A stretch of 34,567 nucleotides of DNA, from NCBI RefSeq assembly GCF_001556865.1, contig NZ_LSJY01000182.1:1-34567 (forward strand), in the 5' to 3' direction. Below, one piece after another: positions 17,530-24,406 of the stretch. How positions within the stretch are numbered: position 1 is the first letter of the stretch; each line of letters starts with the position of its first letter. The notes below the pieces were generated by a model, which was not told the origin of the DNA, searched no databases, and saw only the letters and a program-made list of their open reading frames with translations. The stretch comes from Sphingobium sp. CCH11-B1. GTDB taxonomy: Bacteria > Pseudomonadota > Alphaproteobacteria > Sphingomonadales > Sphingomonadaceae. The position numbers and the translations under genes were made by a program.

Positions 17530-18678
17530 ATGATTGCCGAGATTTCCCCCTTCCACGCCATCGCCATCAGCCGGGAAGCCCATGCGCTGGAGGCGCAGGG
17601 CCGATCCATCCTGCACATGGAATTTGGCCAGCCGTCGACGGGTGCGCCGGCCGAGGCGATCGCGCAGGCGCATCATGTGCTCGACACCGAGCCGATGGGC
17701 TATTGGGAAAGCATAGGCCTCAAGCAACGGATCGCCCGCCTCTACACCGACCGGCACAGCGTCGCGGTCGATCCCGAGCAGGTGCTGCTGACCTGCGGCG
17801 CCTCCCCGGGACTGGTACTGGCGCTTACCTGCCTGTTCGCGCCGGGTGCGCGGGTGGCGACGGCACGTCCGGGCTATGTCGCCTACCGCAATACGCTCAA
17901 GGCACTCTATCTGGAGCCGCTGGAAATCGCCTGCGGCCCGGTCGATCGCTACCAGATCAGCGCCGACGCGCTGGCAACGATCGATCCCGTGCCCGACGGC
18001 CTGATCCTCGCCAGCCCCGCCAATCCCACCGGCACGATCATCCCGGCGGACGAACTGGCCGCCATCGCGCGGGTCTGCGCGGAAAGGGGCATCCGCATCG
18101 TCTCCGACGAAATCTACCATGGCCTCAGCTTCGGCGAGCCAGCCCACAGCATGTTGGAATATGCGCCCGACGCGGTGATCGTGAACAGCTTTTCCAAATA
18201 TTACAGCATGGCGGGATGGCGGCTCGGCTGGATCGTGGTGCCGCCAGCGCTGATCGGCGCGGCGCGGGCGCGGATGGGCAATCTGTTCCTGACGCCCCCG
18301 GTCCTGGCGCAGCGGGCGGGCCTCACCGCGTTCGACTGCGCCGACGAGCTGGAGGGGCATGTCGACACCTATCGACGCAACCGGCAGCTGTTGCTGGACG
18401 CGCTGCCCGCGCTCGGCCTTGCCCGCATCGCGCCGCCCGACGGGGCCTTCTACATCTATGCCGACATAAGCCACCTCACCGACGACAGCCTTGGCTTCTG
18501 CCAGAAGCTGTTGCGGGAAACGGGCGTGGCGACCGCGCCGGGCCTGGATTTCGACCCCGTCGATGGCCATCGCTTCATTCGCTTCAGCTTCGCGGTATCG
18601 ACCGACCGGGTGGTGGATGCCATCGCCCGCATGACGCCCTGGTTCCAGCAGCAGGCCTCGCTGAAAAGAGGGAGCTAA
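17530..18678 (+). CDS. class I/II PLP-dependent aminotransferase
   Basis: A 382-residue fold-type-I aminotransferase. Signature features are HMEFGQPSTGAP (N-terminal substrate loop), TCGASPGLVLAL (phosphate-binding region), ASPANPTGTII (Asn165), VSDEIYHGL (Asp193, Tyr196), the PLP-binding Lys223 in NSFSKYYSMAGWRLGW, and RFSFA near the end with the carboxylate-binding Arg. The group includes aspartate, tyrosine and alanine aminotransferases, and the exact substrate cannot be decided. It starts 62 bp from the divergent small membrane gene and is the last ordinary chromosomal-looking gene before the accessory region. Confidence 0.92.
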   Translation: MIAEISPFHAIAISREAHALEAQGRSILHMEFGQPSTGAPAEAIAQAHHVLDTEPMGYWESIGLKQRIARLYTDRHSVAVDPEQVLLTCGASPGLVLALTCLFAPGARVATARPGYVAYRNTLKALYLEPLEIACGPVDRYQISADALATIDPVPDGLILASPANPTGTIIPADELAAIARVCAERGIRIVSDEIYHGLSFGEPAHSMLEYAPDAVIVNSFSKYYSMAGWRLGWIVVPPALIGAARARMGNLFLTPPVLAQRAGLTAFDCADELEGHVDTYRRNRQLLLDALPALGLARIAPPDGAFYIYADISHLTDDSLGFCQKLLRETGVATAPGLDFDPVDGHRFIRFSFAVSTDRVVDAIARMTPWFQQQASLKRGS

Positions 18679-18870
18679 AGGCCATCAGGAAAAATGGTGC
18701 CCCTAACCGAGCAAACCTCGAACAAAATATTCGAGGATTTGGAGGATTGGAACCGGATTTTACAAGACACTTCGTTGAAACCGCCACAGCCCTGACCACC
18801 TGACATAGCCCTGTTCGCCGCCCCGTATCCCCCCGGACGCGGGGCGATTTCGTTTACCTCCAATATTCGT
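18679..18870. other. junction region before the mobilization genes (possible oriT)
   Basis: This 192-bp non-coding stretch separates the core-like block from the mobile block. It contains an inverted repeat CCTCGAA/TTCGAGG (18716-18736, 7-nt loop). It also contains CATAGCCCTG (18804-18813), which loosely resembles the IncP-type nic core YATCCTG. Relaxase operons often follow their oriT, so this is the natural place for one, but no diagnostic nic site is visible. No tRNA or clear attachment repeat was found here. Confidence 0.3.
18820..18845. terminator. possible terminator-like hairpin
   Basis: GCCCCG (18820-18825) and CGGGGC (18840-18845) form a 6-bp GC stem with a 14-nt loop, followed by GATTTCGTTT. 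It could end rightward readthrough toward the mobilization genes. The loop is long and the T-run is broken, so confidence is low. Confidence 0.3.
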
Positions 18871-19254
18871 ATGACCGACATGACACCTCCCGACAGACCA
18901 GCGACTTTCACGCTGCGCCTGACGCCAGAGGACCGTCTGCGTCTGGAACGGGACGCAGGCAGTATGTCGCTCGGTGCCTATGTCCGATGGCGCGTCTTCG
19001 ATCCCGACAGACAGCCGCCACGTCAGCGGTCTAAGTTTCCGGTCAAGGATCATCAAGCATTATCGAAAGCGCTGGCGCTGCTCGGCCAGTCGCGCATTTC
19101 AAGCAATCTGAACCAGCTTGCCGCCGCTGCCCATATCGGCGCTTTGCCTGTCACGCCGGACATTGAAGCTGATTTGCGGGAAGCCATCAGCGACATTACC
19201 GCGATCCGTAAAATGCTGATTGCCGCGCTCAATCTTTCGGACGGTGCGCCGTGA
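18871..19254 (+). CDS. MobC-like plasmid mobilization accessory protein
   Basis: A 127-residue protein with an N-terminal ribbon-helix-helix-like region (FTLRLTPEDRLRLERDAGSM, then LGAYVRWRVF) and a helical C-terminal half containing LGQSRISSNLNQLAAAAHIG, the usual MobC/relaxosome pattern. Such proteins bind oriT beside the relaxase and help open the DNA. Its stop overlaps the relaxase GTG start by 4 nt (GTGA), the standard mobC-mobA arrangement. ATG at 18871 is chosen; a second Met at codon 4 is possible. No strong ribosome site is seen. Confidence 0.75.
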   Translation: MTDMTPPDRPATFTLRLTPEDRLRLERDAGSMSLGAYVRWRVFDPDRQPPRQRSKFPVKDHQALSKALALLGQSRISSNLNQLAAAAHIGALPVTPDIEADLREAISDITAIRKMLIAALNLSDGAP

Positions 19255-19610
19255 TCCTGAAAGCTTCCCAGCGCGGCGGCGCGACTGCCTTGGGTCAGCA
19301 TCTGCTGAAAACGGAAAATGAGCATATCGAGATTCATGAGATACGCGGCTTTGTTTCCGACGATCTTATGGGCGCAATGAAGGAAACGCAGGCCGTCGCC
19401 AAGGGAACGCGCTGCAAGCAGTTCCTGTTTTCCGTCTCGCTCAACCCGCCGCAAAGCGCCGATGTCGGCATAGACGCTTTCGAGTCCGCGATTGACCGTA
19501 TCGAACAGGCCAACGGCCTTTCTGGGCAGCCGCGCATGATCGTCTTCCATGAGAAGGAAGGCAGGCGTCATTGTCATGCGGTATGGAGCCGGATCGATGC
19601 CGACACATGA
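19251..19610 (+). CDS. relaxase, N-terminal HUH-domain fragment (frameshifted)
   Basis: These 119 residues are the catalytic N-terminal domain of a MobA/VirD2-type relaxase, which nicks oriT and leads the strand into the recipient. The metal-binding histidines are in VFHEKEGRRHCHAVWSRID (His100, His107, His109). No Tyr occurs in the fragment; a His (for example His17 in LGQHLLKT) occupies the place where many relaxases have the nucleophilic Tyr. The frame stops right after SRIDADT, where related relaxases continue directly with TMTARPLPF. One missing base near 19605-19607 would explain this. The next ORF restarts with ATGA overlap, so two polypeptides could still be made. Confidence 0.75.
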   Translation: MILKASQRGGATALGQHLLKTENEHIEIHEIRGFVSDDLMGAMKETQAVAKGTRCKQFLFSVSLNPPQSADVGIDAFESAIDRIEQANGLSGQPRMIVFHEKEGRRHCHAVWSRIDADT

Positions 19611-20605
19611 CAGCAAGGCCGCTCCCCTTCTTCAAGGCCAAATTGCGCGATCTGTCACGCTCCTTGTATCTTGAGCATGGCTGGTCCCTGCCACGCGGCT
19701 TGATGGATTCCAAAGAACGCGATCCGCATAATTTCATCCTATCGGAATGGCAGCAGGCCAAGCGCATAGGGAAAGACCCCCGCGCCCTCAAAGTCGCCAT
19801 TCAGGAATGCTGGACGACTTCCGGTAACAGGGAAGCATTTGCAAAGGCGCTGGAATCTCGGGGACTGTATCTGGCGCGTGGTGATCGCCGCGCCCATGTC
19901 GCCGTCACCTATGAAGGCGAAGTTCTTTCCATTGCCCGTATGATCGGGGTGAAGGTGAAGGACGTAGCCGCAAAACTCGGTAAGGCAGACGATTTGCGCG
20001 GCGTCGATGATACGCGCACCCATATCGCTCATTCCGTCGCGCCCCGGCTGGAGAAACTGCTCGCCCTCGCCGCACGCGCAAAGGCGCGGGAAATGTCCCC
20101 GCTCGACGAGCGGCGCATTGCGATGAAGGAGCAGCACGCCAGCGAACGGCAAAAGCTCAATGAGGGTCAGCGCAGCCGCGCCGCTGCGGAAGCGAAGATA
20201 CGAAACGAAAGGCTGCGTCATGGCATGGCTGGCCTATGGGACCGCATGACAGGCCAGCATGGGCGAACCGTCAGACAGAATGAGGCGGATGCCTGGCAAG
20301 CTTTCCGCCGGGATCGCCAGCAGCGAAACGAGTTGACAGCCGCACAAATGACAGACCGCCGTTACCTGCAAAGAGAGATTATCGCCGTTCGCGTCCGCCA
20401 TGCCTTGCGAGTGGCGGAACTCCACCGCGATCTGGCGCGGCAAAACGAGATACGCCAGCGCGGCGACACTTTGCGCGGTCGCTTTACCGATGCGGCGTCA
20501 CGAACAGACGCGGCTCGTTCAACGCCAGTGCGCCATGCTCGCAACTCGGATGAACGCGGTATGGGCGGGCGCAACGCTGGCCGGGGACCGGAGCTTAGCC
20601 GTTAG
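19607..20605 (+). CDS. relaxase, C-terminal portion (out of frame with N-terminus)
   Basis: These 332 residues continue the relaxase in the +1 frame, starting MTARPLPFFKAKLRDLSRSL, the segment that follows the HUH motif in relatives. RDPHNFILSEWQQAKRIGKDPR, GDRRAHVAVTYEGEVLSIAR and a long charged helical C-terminal region (about residues 150-300) rich in Arg, Gln and Glu follow. The latter probably contacts DNA or the coupling protein. The ATG overlaps the stop of the catalytic fragment (ATGA), so reinitiation could produce it as a separate chain. More simply, the pair is one gene of about 451 codons split by a 1-nt deletion or a sequencing error. Confidence 0.75.
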   Translation: MTARPLPFFKAKLRDLSRSLYLEHGWSLPRGLMDSKERDPHNFILSEWQQAKRIGKDPRALKVAIQECWTTSGNREAFAKALESRGLYLARGDRRAHVAVTYEGEVLSIARMIGVKVKDVAAKLGKADDLRGVDDTRTHIAHSVAPRLEKLLALAARAKAREMSPLDERRIAMKEQHASERQKLNEGQRSRAAAEAKIRNERLRHGMAGLWDRMTGQHGRTVRQNEADAWQAFRRDRQQRNELTAAQMTDRRYLQREIIAVRVRHALRVAELHRDLARQNEIRQRGDTLRGRFTDAASRTDAARSTPVRHARNSDERGMGGRNAGRGPELSR

Positions 20606-20609
20606 GTCG

Positions 20610-20624
20610 CCTTTCGCTGAAAGG
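20610..20624. other. short hairpin after the relaxase gene
   Basis: CCTTTC/GAAAGG with a 3-nt loop follows the relaxase stop by 4 nt without a T-run. The rest of the 132-bp gap to the convergent ImmA/IrrE gene holds a short direct repeat (GCAATCTG twice, about 20639-20660) and nothing else I can name. Confidence 0.3.
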
Positions 20625-20737
20625 TAACGCTTGGCGCCCTGCAATCTGACAACTGGCAATCTGCAACCTCTGTTCGCCGATGCAACCCGGTTTTCTGACC
20701 TACCGAAGCCGAAGTACAAAGAGCAGAACTCGTATTT

Positions 20738-21664
20738 TCAGGCAGCCGATGTAATCAGCAGCGAGTTACCAAGCGTACCGGCGCAATGAATAAGGACAAA
20801 GGTATTATAGGGCGTCTTGAAACCCTCGCCCACGAATTCATGCCGATCTCCGTTGCGATCCACCAATTCAAAACTATGGGGCTTCGACATTCTCTGGTTT
20901 TGCCCCATTGGAATGCACGGCATGAGAGCGTGTCCAGAAACGATTTGATCGGGCATGTGCAGACCACCGAACCGAGTGACGTAATCGGCCGAAAATTCCA
21001 TGCGACGAAGCGGCACCTTGATACCGTGCAGATTGCACGCCTCGGCAGGATCGAAAACGATAACGGCACATGCGCGCGTATTACGGCGCACATATTCGCG
21101 GATACTGGCATAGACGGAGGCACCAAACCGTTTGCCGTGCTTCATCGGCACTTTGATGCCAAACTCGTAATCGGCCGTTTCTGTTGCGAAGGTATCGTTC
21201 TGAAAAAGAACGATGGATGCAAACGTGTTAGCCTCACGCTCGAACAAGTCGGCGGTCTCAGGCCGTAAATGCATCGTGCAGTCTTGGATAAATTTATAGA
21301 TCCCGCGCTGGTGCGGGATTTCCTTATGCCCAGCCTCATGAAACGTTAGAAACGTCTGCTTTTCCTGACTGAGCGTCGGATCGATATGCACGATGTCGGC
21401 TTCGACATCGAAAATACCCCGTACCTTTTCCGTCGCTTTGCGGACAAACTGACCGACCTTATCGCCCACCAGTTTGATGTAGTGCTCTAAAGCACCGTGA
21501 TCGAATATGCTGATCGACGCGACCTTAAGCTGAGCGGCGTCCATCACATCGGCAACAGGGGTCGGGTAACGACCCCACGCTTCACCCTTGTTGAGTAGCT
21601 TAAGGGCGGCTTCCTGCACCGTTCGATACTGATGTGGGTCTAACGAGCTATCATCCGCCTTCAC
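20738..21664 (-). CDS. ImmA/IrrE-family metallo-endopeptidase
   Basis: A 308-residue protein with the zinc-protease motif TFHEAGHKEI (His109, Glu110, His113) and a downstream FEREANTFAS that supplies the third-ligand Glu (probably Glu144). This is the standard ImmA/IrrE (DUF955) arrangement. Family members cleave a partner XRE-type repressor to turn on mobile-element or stress genes. The long C-terminal half (about residues 170-308) is larger than the minimal domain and may be a sensor. The start is GTG at 21664, with AGGAG seven bases upstream and only 4 nt after the stop of the XRE gene, so the two are co-translated. A target repressor encoded directly upstream is the typical pairing. Confidence 0.85.
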   Translation of the reverse strand: MKADDSSLDPHQYRTVQEAALKLLNKGEAWGRYPTPVADVMDAAQLKVASISIFDHGALEHYIKLVGDKVGQFVRKATEKVRGIFDVEADIVHIDPTLSQEKQTFLTFHEAGHKEIPHQRGIYKFIQDCTMHLRPETADLFEREANTFASIVLFQNDTFATETADYEFGIKVPMKHGKRFGASVYASIREYVRRNTRACAVIVFDPAEACNLHGIKVPLRRMEFSADYVTRFGGLHMPDQIVSGHALMPCIPMGQNQRMSKPHSFELVDRNGDRHEFVGEGFKTPYNTFVLIHCAGTLGNSLLITSAA

Positions 21665-21668
21665 TATT

Positions 21669-22046
21669 CTACTCCTTTAATCCCCGCTTGAATTTCAAAT
21701 ATGCCAACAATTCGCGCTCTTCGTTCTCACTGAGATTCAATTCAGCAAAAGTTGCCGCTCGCCCGTGGGTCACATCCCCCTTTTCTCTATTGGCAGTGAT
21801 GAAACCTGCAAGCTCCATAAGATGCTCGTAGCTAATCTTATAAACATTTGCCAGAGAATGGAGAATGTTGGGCGAGGGCTGCTGGATTTTTCCGCTTTCA
21901 ATTTGACTTAAGTAGGCGTTAGAAATTTCGTTATTCGTAAGCGTCTCTACCTGTCTTAGAGAGTAGCCACGATCGCTGCGGATCGCGGCTAGGTGGGCAC
22001 CCAATGCCGTTCCTGTTTTCGGCGGTGCCGGATTTTTATCCGTCAT
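21669..22046 (-). CDS. XRE-family transcriptional regulator
   Basis: A 125-residue repressor-type protein. The helix-turn-helix covers about residues 13-70 (ALGAHLAAIRSDRGYSLRQV, then NAYLSQIESGKIQQPSPNIL), and a charged C-terminal helix ends in LLAYLKFKRGLKE. The ATG at 22046 has AGGAG six bases upstream; the longer reading from 22088 lacks this. It is followed after 4 nt by the ImmA/IrrE protease. It diverges from the ubiquitin-like operon across a 192-bp region carrying three evenly spaced GCGCGC-centred sites. It most likely represses itself and the ubiquitin-like operon, with relief by the neighbouring protease. Lower GC than the flanking DNA suggests horizontal origin. Confidence 0.88.
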   Translation of the reverse strand: MTDKNPAPPKTGTALGAHLAAIRSDRGYSLRQVETLTNNEISNAYLSQIESGKIQQPSPNILHSLANVYKISYEHLMELAGFITANREKGDVTHGRAATFAELNLSENEERELLAYLKFKRGLKE

Positions 22047-22093
22047 TTTTTGCTCCTGTGTTCCGGCTGGCGGTTCTAATCGTCTCATTTTTT

Positions 22094-22182
22094 GCTTGAA
22101 ATATCAAGCGCGCCGTGTGCTTGCTATGTATTCGAAGCGCGCATACCACGTGCTTGACATACATAGCGCGCTATGTCATTGT
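22094..22182. promoter_or_regulatory. divergent control region with three phased GCGCGC operators
   Basis: GCGCGC cores sit at 22108, 22137 and 22166, exactly 29 bp apart, each preceded by a GCTTG (22094, 22119, 22152). The right-most is the centre of a perfect 16-bp palindrome, ACATAGCGCGCTATGT (22161-22176). This lies directly behind a consensus -35 TTGACA (22154-22159) and before a weak -10 (CATTGT, 22177-22182) for the rightward operon. GCTATGTAT (22123-22131) and ATACATAGC (22159-22167) form another inverted pair. The left-most site overlaps GCTTGA/TCAAGC (22094-22109), near a possible leftward -35. This looks like the binding array of the adjacent XRE protein. Confidence 0.7.
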
Positions 22183-22238
22183 GTCAGGACAGATGGGACT
22201 TCAGCCGGAGTTCTACTGATTTTGAAAGGCAAACAAGA

Positions 22239-22694
22239 ATGACTGAGAACGAGAAGCGGGCGAAAATCCGCATCCACATTGACCGCGATCCTTATGAGTC
22301 GCCCAACCCGACCAAAGGCCGCGCACTCTATAAGTTGGCCGACATCGGCCAGAACCGTGATCTCTACCGCGTGACTGAAGGCAATGCCGAGGATGTCGAG
22401 ATCCCGCGGGATGATACAGTCATCGATCTGGTGGAAGACGAGCACTTCTACAGCCAGAAAGAGATCAAGATCATCGTGAACGGTGAAGAGAAGGAAACGA
22501 GCGAAACCCGTCTCGATTTCAACGAGGTTGTCGCGATCGCCTTCCCCGTTCCGCCTACGGGGGACAACATCATGTTCACGATCACCTATCGGAAGGGGCC
22601 GAACGGCAATCCGAAGGGTACGCTGACCGAGGGCGGCTCGGTGAAGGTAAAGAAAGGGATGATATTCGATGTCACAGCGACTGATCGATCGTAA
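22239..22694 (+). CDS. multiubiquitin-type protein with two tandem beta-grasp domains
   Basis: A 151-residue protein with two ubiquitin-like repeats. Repeat 1 is about residues 9-71 (IRIHIDRDPYESPNPTKG ... DTVIDLVEDEHFYS), and repeat 2 about 74-149 (EIKIIVNGEEKETSE ... GMIFDVTATDRS). The pattern (strand I-x-I-x-V/D, helix LYKLADIG / FNEVVAIAF, final V-strand) matches the bacterial multiubiquitin (Multi_ubiq) family as I know it. Such proteins are thought to be the modifier in bacterial ubiquitin-like conjugation. The tail ends Asp-Arg-Ser with no di-glycine, which is unusual for a classical modifier. ATG at 22239 has AAAGG about ten bases upstream. The last 26 nt overlap the E1 gene, so translation is coupled. 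Confidence 0.85.
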   Translation: MTENEKRAKIRIHIDRDPYESPNPTKGRALYKLADIGQNRDLYRVTEGNAEDVEIPRDDTVIDLVEDEHFYSQKEIKIIVNGEEKETSETRLDFNEVVAIAFPVPPTGDNIMFTITYRKGPNGNPKGTLTEGGSVKVKKGMIFDVTATDRS

Positions 22695-23856
22695 TCCCGA
22701 TCTCAAACGGCTGCGCGACGAGGGTTTCAACATCCTCGTTCGCGACGCCTATCTCATCATGAAGGACGTCCCGTATGTCAACGCGGCTCGTGAGATTAAG
22801 CGTGGCGTGATCGTCGCCGCGCTCAGCCTCACGAACGATAAGGTGGGGACGCCACCCGATCACACGATCCTGTTCGCTGGCGAATATCCTTGCCACGAGA
22901 CCGGCACTTCGATGGAGCGCATCCGTCACACCGAGTCGGCGGTAACGGTCGGAGATGTAAGGACGACCTACAGTTTCTCGGCGAAGCCGAAGCCGCACGA
23001 CAACGATCCCGACTACCACACCAAGATGACACGCTACGCACAAATTCTCTCCGCGCCAGCGATGGCGATCGATCCCGACATTTCCGCGCAGACATATCCC
23101 GTGTACCGAAACGACGAGGAGGAAGATGACTCCGTGTTCCTCTATGCTGACACCGCATCTAGTAGGGCCGACATCGTGTCGGTTACGAACAAGCTAAAAC
23201 TAGATCGTGTGGACGTGATCGGCGCAGGCGGTACAGGTGGCTACATCATCGATCTGGTTGCAAAAACACCCGTCCGCGAAATGCACATCTGGGACGGGGA
23301 TGTCTTCGATCAGCACAACGCTTTTCGGGCACCGAGCGCGGCTTCGGGCGAGGAACTGGAAGAACGCTTGAAGAAGGTCAATTACTACGCCCGTCTCTAC
23401 AGCAAGATGAGGCGCGGCATTGTCCCTCATGCTGAATATGTGACCGCTGAAAATGCAGCGGGCTTGCAGAATTCGCAGTTTGTGTTCGTGTGCATCGAAG
23501 GCCCTTCGAAGCGACCTGTGGTTGAGCGCCTCGAAGCGCTCGGCATCCCGTTTATCGACGTCGGTATGGGCATTTATCAAGTCAACGGCAGCTTGGGGGG
23601 CATCCTGCGCGTGACTGCGAGCACTCCCGCCAAACGCGAGCATGTTCGCGAAAAAGGCCGGATTACGTTCGTCGGTGTCGATGACGTAAATGAGTATGAC
23701 AAGAACATTCAGATCGCGGACCTCAATGCGATGAATGCGGCAATGGCCGTCATTAAGTGGAAGAAGCTCTGCGGATTTTACCTAGACCAAGAGGGTGAGC
23801 ATTTCAGCACCTACACAATCGGCGGCAATGATATAATAAACGAGGATCAGTCATGA
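22669..23856 (+). CDS. ThiF/E1-like adenylyltransferase with N-terminal DUF6791-type domain
   Basis: A 395-residue two-domain enzyme. The N-terminal part (about residues 1-140) starts SQRLIDRNPDLKRLRDEGFN and contains ILFAGEYPCHETG, a pattern I match to DUF6791. Its Cys75 is a candidate E2-like site, which is an inference. The C-terminal part (about residues 165-370) is a ThiF/E1 adenylation domain. It has VDVIGAGGTGGYIIDLVAK (nucleotide loop 185-191), IWDGDVFDQHNAFRAP with Asp209/Asp211 and the conserved Arg, and FVFVCIEGPSKRPVVE (Cys275). The only other Cys is Cys368, and there is no CxxC zinc pair. It would activate the upstream beta-grasp protein as an adenylate and pass it on as a thioester. 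It overlaps its neighbours by 26 and 4 nt. Confidence 0.88.
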   Translation: MSQRLIDRNPDLKRLRDEGFNILVRDAYLIMKDVPYVNAAREIKRGVIVAALSLTNDKVGTPPDHTILFAGEYPCHETGTSMERIRHTESAVTVGDVRTTYSFSAKPKPHDNDPDYHTKMTRYAQILSAPAMAIDPDISAQTYPVYRNDEEEDDSVFLYADTASSRADIVSVTNKLKLDRVDVIGAGGTGGYIIDLVAKTPVREMHIWDGDVFDQHNAFRAPSAASGEELEERLKKVNYYARLYSKMRRGIVPHAEYVTAENAAGLQNSQFVFVCIEGPSKRPVVERLEALGIPFIDVGMGIYQVNGSLGGILRVTASTPAKREHVREKGRITFVGVDDVNEYDKNIQIADLNAMNAAMAVIKWKKLCGFYLDQEGEHFSTYTIGGNDIINEDQS

Positions 23857-24302
23857 GCCGCAAATTAATTAATTTCGAGTTTGTAGAATTCATCCCCAGC
23901 GAACGTGCGCAAGGTACGCTCTATATATCGATCGAATATGCAACTGTTGTTCATGACTGCCTGTGCGGATGTGGTCATAAAGTTGTCACCCCTCTCAGCC
24001 CGGCAGGATGGAAGCTCACCTTCGATGGGGAAACAATTACGCTCGATCCCTCGGTCGGTAACTGGAGTTTTCCATGCCAATCCCATTACATCATTAAGCG
24101 CAACCGGATCGTCTGGGCAGGCAGCATGACGCGCGAACAGATCGAGCGTGGCCGACAGCATGATCGCGCTCTTCGTGATCGGCATTACGGAGGTCGCAAT
24201 GATGCCGCCGTTGAACAATCTGAATCGCAGAAGCCCATCTCGCCGCAACCCAGCGTGCAGCCGGACAAGCGGCCATTTTGGCGGCGGTGGCTGGGCCTTT
24301 GA
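23853..24302 (+). CDS. DUF6527-like Cys/His protein of the ubiquitin-like operon
   Basis: A 149-residue protein. Residues 34-42 (HDCLCGCGH) plus Cys75 and His78 (NWSFPCQSHYIIKRNRIVWAG) form a plausible metal site, and GWKLTFDGETITLDPSV lies between. This arrangement matches my memory of DUF6527, which accompanies multiubiquitin and DUF6791-ThiF genes. In related operons a protein in this position has been proposed to process or remove the modifier, but I cannot show that here. The last 45 residues are low-complexity (Gln/Ser/Pro-rich), ending in a basic-aromatic FWRRWLGL tail that might touch membrane. ATG overlaps the E1 stop (ATGA). Confidence 0.8.
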   Translation: MSRKLINFEFVEFIPSERAQGTLYISIEYATVVHDCLCGCGHKVVTPLSPAGWKLTFDGETITLDPSVGNWSFPCQSHYIIKRNRIVWAGSMTREQIERGRQHDRALRDRHYGGRNDAAVEQSESQKPISPQPSVQPDKRPFWRRWLGL

Positions 24303-24406
24303 CCGGGTTAGCTACGGGAGTCCATAACCATGCCTGAGTTTTCGTTGTTCAGGGCGCGAAAGCGTGACGGCATCCAAACCGCGCAGGGTTGGTCAAGGGC
24401 GTCCAG

